Assembly: GCA_037043015.1 (NCBI GenBank)
Contig: CM073321.1
Location: forward strand, 31,288,101 to 31,352,100
Origin: Bryum argenteum
Lineage: Eukaryota > Streptophyta > Bryopsida > Bryales > Bryaceae
Direction: 5' to 3'
Length of the DNA stretch: 64,000 bases
Every line of letters begins with the position of its first letter. Within the stretch, counting starts at the first letter, position 1. Below the pieces are notes generated by a model that worked only from the letters and a program-made list of their open reading frames with translations, made no database searches and was not told the DNA's origin. Shown piece after piece: positions 56,723 through 64,000 of the stretch. The position numbers and the translations under genes were made by a program.

Positions 56723-58523
56723 CTAAATAGTACTACTTGGACGTGCATCACCAAAAGCCTCATTTCTGTCACGCTTCCCAACAACTCGGGGATAGTCTCC
56801 TTCAAAGGATAGTCCCACACGGGCCATTGTAGTTCGCAAAGGATCATTTAGCTTCAGGGGAGCTAAATCGCAAGGTACATCTAAGTCCGCGGAATGAATT
56901 GGGGTGTCAGTACTCGGTGCCATGGTGCCTGTCGTCGTAACTGGGATGTTATCACGTGAAGCCGCCACAATTCGATTTGGTACATTGACGTAACTATCAA
57001 CGACACCATCATCATCATCATCCATGACGTCTTTGGTGTAGTCCACAGCAGATGCGTCATCTCGAGCAACATATATGTACCGCCCTCGCTGCAACTCCGA
57101 GAGTGTCGTCGACCCCTCACTATTGTAAGAGGGATCTGACATCGTAGAGGGACCCATTGGGGGAATATCATCCGGGGAAGCACTTTGATGTCCATCGCTG
57201 AAAACCTGAACATCATAAAAACAAACACTAAGTCTTTAAAAGGCATTCTAATGGTAGACTCACCCGAACTATTGAAAGTGTTCTAATGCCTGGTCAAATC
57301 ATCACCATTTTCTAGTCATGGATTTGCGAATTGCCACAAGGTCAAGCAACAAGCAAAAAAAAGAAATTTAAACCAATACTGTAAATGAAAGTAATCACGA
57401 CATAGTTTTTCCATTTAGTAGGAGCTGGTTCCATACATAGGGCAAATTCCGAGACATAATGCCGTATAACTCGGAGTCCTTGGGCAAGTCATTGTGAGAG
57501 GGTCTACTAGTCATAACTTGACGGAAGTTCTGCGGACCTCTCAAATGTATGCCAAAACAAAACTCGTGGATTAATTTCAGTGGATAAGAGTCTGAGGGTG
57601 GACCCAGATGTGAATGGACCCAAGGATCAGGAAAGAGAGTGCTTAGTGGAGGAACAGCCATACAAGCCGCAGAATTGCTATCGACCATAATAAAGTTTTG
57701 GGCGTTGAAATTAGCATCCCTTCTGGTGAAGAGACGTCGACGCGGATATTTCAGTAAGATAGGATTAGTCGTGCCAGGGTAAATGGCCTTTGTGCAATTC
57801 TTCAGCAAGAGTCCATCGCAGGAGTTTGAGGCTAATATAATTTGCGGATCGGCAACACTACTAGAGAAACGGAAGGTGCAGGGACCGTCGACAACTTCAA
57901 TTTGAAGGGTACTCCAAACGTGGATGTGGCAGAAACGGTCTAACACATTAAGGAAGAGGGTCAGTCCAGGACGACAGTATACTACCGTGTCAGCAACTAC
58001 ATTGAAGATAGTGGAGGAAAGAATAGGAGGGTGTATGGGATCGGGAAAAATAAGGTACTGAGATGGGGCCTGAGACATAGGGGTAGTGGAACAAAGGACG
58101 CCGTTCAATTTCAACACCACATTCAACCACTTGGGCATGGGCCGGTGTGCATTGAGTGATGGCACAGGCGATAGGGGTTGATCGAGGGATGTAGGGAAAG
58201 TCTTGCTTGAAGTTTTGGACAATCTAGCCTGCAGCACGACAAGTGACAATTGCGGACGATATTAAAACAAGAGTGTTACCTTGTGAAATGCCGAAGCATG
58301 CAAATGACTGCTCGGAGTGATTGAGGACCGGACCACCACACCGATGCACAGCACAAGGTGGGCAGTGGGGGTTCTGGTGGCAAGCGGACGGAATAAGGTA
58401 CTCAGAGGCGCGGCGTAATAGAGAAATGACGATATTTAGCGCCAAGAATGAGGAGAATGACGCGGACGCAGTGCAGACGCAAATGATAAAATAAAAATTC
58501 TTCATTTTATTGAATGATGTCAC
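56723..58523 (-). CDS. FCP1-homology (NLI-interacting-factor-like) protein, multi-exon
   Basis: Exon blocks: 58523 to about 58276, about 58228-57395, and 57217-56723, with GT-AG borders. The central exon reads WLNVVLKLNGVLCSTTP, where FCP1/SCP phosphatases have LDLDGTLV-type DxDG(T/V), and CRPGLTLFLNVLDRFCHIHV with WST, the block that precedes the second half of the HAD fold. Later KYPRRRLFTRRDANFNAQNF. The nucleophile Asp positions are Lys and Asn, so phosphatase activity is unlikely; such degenerate LNG-type members are common in plants. The last exon is acidic (VMDDDDDGVVDS) and includes a TTTAG...CTAAA palindrome in coding sequence (56847-56867). The first exon has a hydrophobic segment. 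Exact splice joins uncertain, and the first-exon frame may be wrong. Confidence 0.5.
56847..56867. repeat. Dispersed 21-bp palindrome (coding exon of the FCP1-like gene)
   Basis: TTTAGCTTCA-G-GGGAGCTAAA, encoding DLAPLKLN on the minus strand, close to the DLARLELN of the neighbouring gene. Confidence 0.7.
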
Positions 58524-58585
58524 TACATGGTATTATCTACAAATGTGGCACACCATCCAATAATTCAAAGACTAACTCGCAGGAC

Positions 58586-61500
58586 CTATTCGCCGCCTTC
58601 AATGCCGGACTCCTATAAAATAAGAAGCGCTGGCTTTAAGATTATTACAAAGATTAAACATCGTACGAGCAGAGCAATAATATGAGCAGATGCCCATCAA
58701 CCAGTCAAAGAGAAATTTAGGCCGACCCGAGCTAAACGAGTTTTGCTACAATTGATAAGAAGCTCACCGTGGGATTAGTCGCAGGTACTGAGTCAGGTAT
58801 GTCATCCGCAGAGTCAAGGGAAATAGGGTCACCCTGAACCGCTGTCTCTACATCTTCCTGCAAGTCTTGAACACCCTCGGGAGCCTCATGCCCGGAGGTC
58901 GCACCTATCGAAACGGGGCTCACCACGAGTGAGGAAGCACCGTCAAGAACATCTTCATCTGCTCGTCCGTGGTCGCTAACTTCGTGGTCCACATTGTCGT
59001 TTCGGTGGTCTGGCGCCTCGAGCGGATGAACGCCATCGTTCTCTCCCTGATTGGCGATATCAGCTTCCGAAGGAGATGCGACAGCAATAATCTCCTCAAT
59101 AACAACGTCGGGTACTAAGGTAGACGGAGCAGGAAGAATGCAGGCAGGAACTAAAGGAATCGGAGGTGCTAAGCGTTCGGGTGGAGTTTGGGTGGTGGAA
59201 GTCGAAGGCCCACAGATAGCCAAAGGACGCTGATTGACGGGGTTGTAGGAGGCAAGGGGAAGAGCCACCTGTGCTATCTGGGTCAACGAGACCTTCAAAT
59301 CGCTCAGATCGCCCAGAACTCTGGAATTTAAGGTCTCCAAACTCGACAACTTCGATTCGACTTTGAGTTGATCTTCCTGACGTTGCTCCTCCAACCTAAC
59401 AAGATCTGCAAGTCTTTGCGCCTCCCGTCTTGCATTTACGGCTTCTTCTACTGCTTGTTAGGCGGCCCTTCTCTCCTCCTTTTCTTTCTGACGCTGTCCA
59501 GGCTTCGCATCCTTCGAGAGTGGAACGGAAATGTTCGACTCAATCTTCACTCGCGGTTGCGAAGGTTCACCCTCCTCTTGCGGACCCAGACCAAGATTTA
59601 TGAGCGGATCGACAGGCTCCTTTGCTGGTGTGGGGGAATCCGGCTCACCTGAGGTGGCGTTAATTCCCTTTCAACTGCTGCTTCCAGCGATGGGGCCGGC
59701 ATAGGAGCCAGGGAGGGAACGACATCATCGTCCAAATTCATGGGAGAGGGATCAATATTGTTATCCTCGTCAGACCCTTCAGTTTCTTCCTCGGCACCCT
59801 CTTCGATGTTCTCCTCGTCAGAACTATCGGAAGTAGCCGCATCTCTGGCATTCTCTCTTGCTCGAGAATGACCTCCTGTTCCGACTCAGACCCAAAAGCA
59901 ACGTTTGCAGTCTTCGTGCGGGTCTCTCGACAATGATCAGAGTTCTCTTCTTCATTATCATCGTCTTTGCTAAGAGTATCAGGGAGGCCGGTGGAGGCGA
60001 GTGTCTCCTTAAGGAGTGTAGGGGGATTTAGCTCGAGTCGTGCTAAATCCCCACGGCGGGTCGTTGAGCGTCGACGGTCGACCACTGGATCAACTTCATC
60101 AACGTCGTCATCGGCGGATAGATTTATCAGCAGGTTCTTCTGAACAGGATCTATGCTCTGTATAGGCTTAATGCTTAAAGCCCGCACGCTAGAAGTCCCA
60201 CTAGATGCTCGAGCACGACCACGAGCACGCCCACCACGACCACGACCACCACATGAACGAGCGCCACCACGACCGTGAACAGCGGATGAAGGACCGCCTT
60301 CACGGCCACCAGACGATGGATTACTACCACAAGCACGGCCACTAGACGATGGATTACTCCTACGAGCACGACCACCAGACGATGGACGACCACCACGAGC
60401 AAGACCAGCAGACGATGGTTCGCCACCACGAGCCACAGCAGCAGAGGATGCCTCACTACGACCACGACAAGCAGATCCGGTAAACCCAGCCTCAAGCGAG
60501 CACCCAGGCTTCGGACCATGAACTTAAGCTGGATTCACATAGGCATCCACACAGAAGTCGTTGGGATCGAGATTAAAACTACTTTCTGGGATGGGTATGT
60601 ACCTCTCCAACTCATCTTCGTCCCCATAGACAATATGAGTCTGAAGATTAAGCATCTGCGAAATGAAAACACAAAGTTAGTCAAGTAAGAAGAACGCCAA
60701 GTAAAATTTTAGATTGAGCCGAGCGAAATTGACAAGTAGAACAGAAGAGCAGATGGGAACTTGACAAAAAGACATTTAGGTGGCATCGACCTAAACACCC
60801 AAATGAATGTCAAACTTACAATTCCTGCAAGCATGGGCTTTGTTTCTGCCATAATCGACAGAAATCTGTTTCCTGGAACTGTAAACATTCGCAGTACGCG
60901 AATGTAAAACTCCAAGCGCAACTCGTTATCGTTGATGCTAAAATCGAACTCCTTGTAAGCTCCTCGTTTCTGATACAGGGGCAACTCGGGGGCATAGAAT
61001 GTCTCCGGAATATTATCGAAGAGCTCGGATACCTGGTGGGTTCTCTTCACAAGAAACAAGAGTGAAATGAGGTGTTTGTCTACGACCTTTCCTTCCAAGA
61101 TACCGTTGAAATGTACATTGTTCGCAGGAGCGTAGTGGACAGTCTTCACCTTGTACTCATCCTTGAACGCGTTAAAATAAACAACGACCTGACAATGCCA
61201 ATCGGTAGTCTCTATAATGATAAGCCAGACGTCAGAATTCTTTATGGAGGGGTCAAACACCGAATCCTTCCAAGCATTCAAGAAGTCATTGAAGTAGAGA
61301 TTCGACGTATCATCCACTCTACTACTATGGCCTGGGACGCATCTGAGGTCGATAATGCCCAACGCGCACCTTCCATCGTCCCAAGTATACCCATTATCCC
61401 AGCCAACGAATTGAAACGTCTTAGCATCAAACATTCGTGTGCGAAGTTCCGGAGTTGGCAGCAAAAAATCCCCTTTCACTTCCAAACATTTCTCGGAAAT

Positions 61501-63905
61501 CTCCTCCAAACTCTTGTTCTTGGTCCTCTTCTGGCGGTAGTCGCTGAAGAAAGTGTCTCCGGGCACGGAAAGGAGCATCGACATGGTCTGTAGATTGACG
61601 TTGTATTTGTACTTGAAAAGATTCCACTTTTCAACCACAAACTTATTGACACTGTCGAATAACCCCAGTGCTTGCTTGATGTTGTGAAGCTCTCTTGCAA
61701 CACATTTCTTCCTCTTGCGCTTCTCCAGCGACATCTTTAGCGAAAAGCACTCCCAGTAGTTGAGTTTCGGTTTCTTCAAAGACACCTTGGGATACGGTAG
61801 GTCCCGATTCGGAGTCTTATTCAGAAGATGTAGTCATAGTGTCTTAAAGTCGTGCTCCTCCAATCCTGACATACACCTGAAGATATCGCGAGTCAAGACG
61901 GCGTCCTTGGATTTCAACTCCCAGTCATGAGCCCGGTTGAAAGGCTCGCAAGTGTCGGGGTCGATCAATTCTCCCAGCCCGTTTGCAATGATAACGTTGG
62001 ACCACAGCTGGTATACTTCCTCAGAAGCGGTGATGATTTCCAATCCATTGAGGAGGTCCGTTGGCTTCAAGAGCTTGTCAAGGGATTTTGTCTTGATACT
62101 TATGAAGCGTTTCACCGTGGCCTCTTCAAAATCTTGAAGAAGAAAGAGCGACTCAATTCAAGAACATGACGGGATGATCATTTAGCTCGAGTCGAGCTAA
62201 ACGCACGGAATTTAGGTCGAGTCGAGCTAAACGCACGGAATTTAGCTCGCATCGAGCTAAAGACCTGAAATTTAGGTCACATCGACCTAAAAGCCATATA
62301 TCAAGCTATAAGGCAAATTGCGTTGCAGAAAAAATAACAGAAAATGCAAGACTTACCTCATAGTTCCGTCGAGCGATAGCTTGTTCGATTGATTCACGAC
62401 CGGACTTGGGCTTTGCACCACACTTCGCGGGCGACCCGTATTCTATTCAAACACTCCTCGCGGCCAAGATGTTTGTAGCCCACGATGGTGTGAAAGTTCC
62501 CGCGTTGTTGGTCTTGTTTGCCATGATAGAGACGTCCATGATCATCTTCGCGTGTGAATGCCAAACAATATGCGTCCGCCAAGTCTTTAAGGCGGTAATC
62601 TTATCCGCTGAGATTCTAGCCTCCTGGATAAGCTGCTTCGCAGCTTCAACGTGATGCTGCCCATCGATGACACGGAAGTTGCACTTTGTAGCGAGTTGTG
62701 CATCCCAGTCCCATGTCGCAGGAGCCTCAGAGATGATGGGCATGATGATGATGGTCTGCCTTGAGTTCAAATCGACTGAATTCGTCAAAATATATTTGTA
62801 ATGCACAACACCAGCGGGCTCAAGCTTTCGGACGATGAACCGCGCTTCAGCTTTCTGGAGGAGATCGATAGACACAATGATAGGAGCCGAGCCTTTGCCA
62901 AAAAAGTAACAGGGCTCGCACTTTTCCCAAAAGTCCTTCAGAGTCTTGTTTGCTGCTTTGTAGTCGATGTCCTTCTCGGTTGTGGCATGCTTGATTGAAG
63001 GATTTATGTAAGTAAGAGTACTACCTGCGAAATAACTCTTGGATCTCTTGCCCTTCTTAACTAGAGAGAGGTTCGAGTTGCGGCGTTTCCGCGAAGGTGA
63101 AGGAGTTGCCTCAATGGAGGCCATACCCGACCACGCTGTTCCTGACCCTGTACCCTCCTCAAAAGCAGGCACGAGTGCCTTCCGTGCGGGAGCTTTGCCT
63201 TTGGCCTTGCCTCTTTCGTGATCATTCAAGGCACTCCAGATATTCATGCAATACTACTGGTAGGTCTGAACGAATTTCTTTGGAGAGCTAAAATTCAGTA
63301 TGCCTGTGACGATGTGGTCTACGAGACCCGCCTCTATCTTCTCGACCATGTAAGCCGTGATAGTGTCGTGCGAGTATCGCACTTCATTCGCAGGAAAGAC
63401 GATAGTAAACACAAATCCACGAACGTAGGTCACCTGAAGCGTGATCAAAAGGTGTGACTCCTCATAGTTGACAGAGTATATGAATGTGTCGTTGCAGATG
63501 GGAAGATGGGCAGGATTAGTTTCGGACTGTTGAAATAGGTGGAAAATTCCCTTCTCCTTCGGGTATAAGGACCACAACACAATCAAATTTGGCTTAGGGA
63601 TCCACAACATGCCGTATTGTTCGACATCCGCAGCAGCAGAGGCAAGGACATCTGAGGGCACGACAACTAGAGGCTCCAGGTATCCTTCAATGGTACTCAA
63701 GTCAAACGGTACCTGATTTAAAAGTAGCAACAAGAATTAGCTCGAAATGCATGTACAAGATGTAAATTCAGAATTGAAAAACAAACAATTTAAGTACAAG
63801 AGATATTCTTACCTGATTGTCACGAGGTTCATCCTGACTCTCAGAACGGATGTCCCTTTCTGAAGGAGCGGGAACAATTGTAGCAGTCATCTTGGTGCGA
63901 GCCAT
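58586..63905 (-). CDS. DGQHR/ParB-like plus methyltransferase-like gene, multi-exon, with in-frame stops
   Basis: Met 63905 (MARTKMTATIVPAPSERDIR), exons near 63905-63812, 63713-62357, about 62160-60822, 60658 to about 59660, 59640-58758, and 58613-58586; introns have GT-AG borders and compatible phases. Order: N-terminal globular region; basic linker (KRRNSNLSLVKKGKRSKS); ParB/Srx-like part with NSVDLNSRQTIIIMPI and CNFRVIDGQHHVEAAKQL; a long middle domain (GIIDLRCVPGHSS; YFNDFLNAW; NSDVWLIIIETTDWHCQVVV; EFYIRVLRMFTVPGNRFLSI, then AETKPMLAGI), whose last block resembles the PGD.VLD.F.G...A motif of beta-class N4/N6 DNA methyltransferases; then RGG-like repeats, acidic linker, coiled coil (QAVEEAVNARREAQRLADLV) and a Pro/acidic tail ending GIEGGE. 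In-frame stops: TAG 63254-63256, TGA 61834-61836, TAA 60524-60526, TAA 59458-59460; one shift near 59870. The paralogue at 47.3 kb has CAG where the first TAG lies. Methyltransferase identity is inference. Confidence 0.6.
58716..58736. repeat. Dispersed 21-bp palindrome, degenerate (intron)
   Basis: TTTAGGCCGA-C-CCGAGCTAAA. Confidence 0.65.
60027..60047. repeat. Dispersed 21-bp palindrome (coding exon)
   Basis: TTTAGCTCGA-G-TCGTGCTAAA within the exon, encoding DLARLELN on the minus strand. Confidence 0.8.
60290..60470 (-). repeat. Coding RGG/RSNPSSGG repeats
   Basis: 30-bp degenerate repeats inside the gene above encode ARGGRPSSGG/RARRSNPSSSG units, an RNA- or DNA-binding-like low-complexity region. 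Confidence 0.7.
60773..60793. repeat. Dispersed 21-bp palindrome (intron)
   Basis: TTTAGGTGGC-A-TCGACCTAAA; arms TTTAGGT/ACCTAAA pair. Confidence 0.8.
62181..62291. repeat. Tandem array of four 21-bp palindromes, period 30 bp, in an intron
   Basis: Units start at 62181, 62211, 62241 and 62271, each TTTAG(S)TCG.-N-.CGA(S)CTAAA plus a 9-bp linker CGCACGGAA (last one changed to GACCTGAAA). Lies in the intron between 62357 and about 62160. Confidence 0.9.
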
Positions 63906-64000
63906 ATCTCCAATTCAGCGCAATAACTCTAAGTCCCATTGGTGACTAAAGAATCATGGGCCGCTACTAAGATCGGGATGAGCTAAGAGATCTATTTCAG

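Noticed and set aside
60175..60519. 114-codon Val/Leu-rich minus frame
   Set aside because: It is a shadow of the RGG/PSSGG repeat coding frame, which continues in frame with exons on both sides.
62447..63247. Bacterial ParB contamination
   Set aside because: The motif lies in exons joined by GT-AG introns, has paralogues in the window and repeats in its introns, so it is part of the eukaryotic genome.
2620..63256. A reassigned genetic code
   Set aside because: All three stop codons appear within conserved blocks, and all three are also used as plausible ends. Decay explains this better.

Overview
The window looks like a transposon-rich stretch of nuclear DNA from a land plant or another streptophyte. 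The evidence is spliceosomal GT-AG introns inside recognisable domains, plant-type hAT, CACTA and pogo elements, copia/gypsy-like LTR debris, plant-type FCP1-like and DUF7869 genes, and telomere-like TTTAGGG tracts. I cannot name the species. Almost every coding region is long, in frame and domain-bearing, yet carries one or a few in-frame stops, so most are decaying genes.

Layout. (1) 11-5258: a complete pogo/Tigger-like DNA transposon with matching ends; its DDE transposase frame runs, through one TAA, straight into a six-intron Ulp1/SENP cysteine protease. (2) 5.9-6.6 kb: a degenerate FCP1-like phosphatase fragment. (3) 6805-26499: a 19.7-kb hAT transposon with a perfect 21-bp terminal inverted repeat and a perfect 8-bp target duplication (GGTCTGAC). 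It holds a broken BED-finger hAT transposase, four paralogues of an unrecognised cargo family (one extended by a RING-H2 finger), a kinase-like gene, and eight GC-rich arrays of the odd palindrome GCGACCG-N-CGGTCGC. The arrays lie near both ends and in front of the genes, some next to TATA boxes. (4) The hAT sits in one LTR-like copy. A second copy of the same length is split by a 1,637-bp non-autonomous CACTA element (29024-30660). (5) 33.5-38.1 kb: decayed genes. (6) 38-41 kb: minisatellites of a near-palindrome. (7) 41.4-46.5 kb: a multi-exon pseudogene with ParB-like and methyltransferase-like segments.

(8) 47.1-49.75 kb: a captured piece of a DGQHR (ParB-like) gene between 120-bp direct repeats, itself split by a 1,377-bp TG...CA insertion with a 5-bp target duplication. 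(9) 50.3-51.2 kb: an exon related to the last exon of the FCP1-like gene. (10) 52.06 kb: a tRNA-derived SINE, then a decayed DUF7869 transposase-like gene (52.5-54.97 kb) with an array of AACTCGA-N-TCGAGTT palindromes and a nested hAT MITE upstream. (11) 56.7-58.5 kb: an FCP1-like gene. (12) 58586-63905: the best copy of the DGQHR/methyltransferase-like family, with exons, introns and a 30-bp-period palindrome array in an intron.

The main results are the giant hAT with cargo and repeated palindromic control arrays, the transposase-Ulp1 element, and the ParB-like/methyltransferase-like gene family. Two points recur across unrelated elements: dispersed odd-length palindromes next to genes, and stops mostly explainable by C-to-T change, as expected of methylated repeats.
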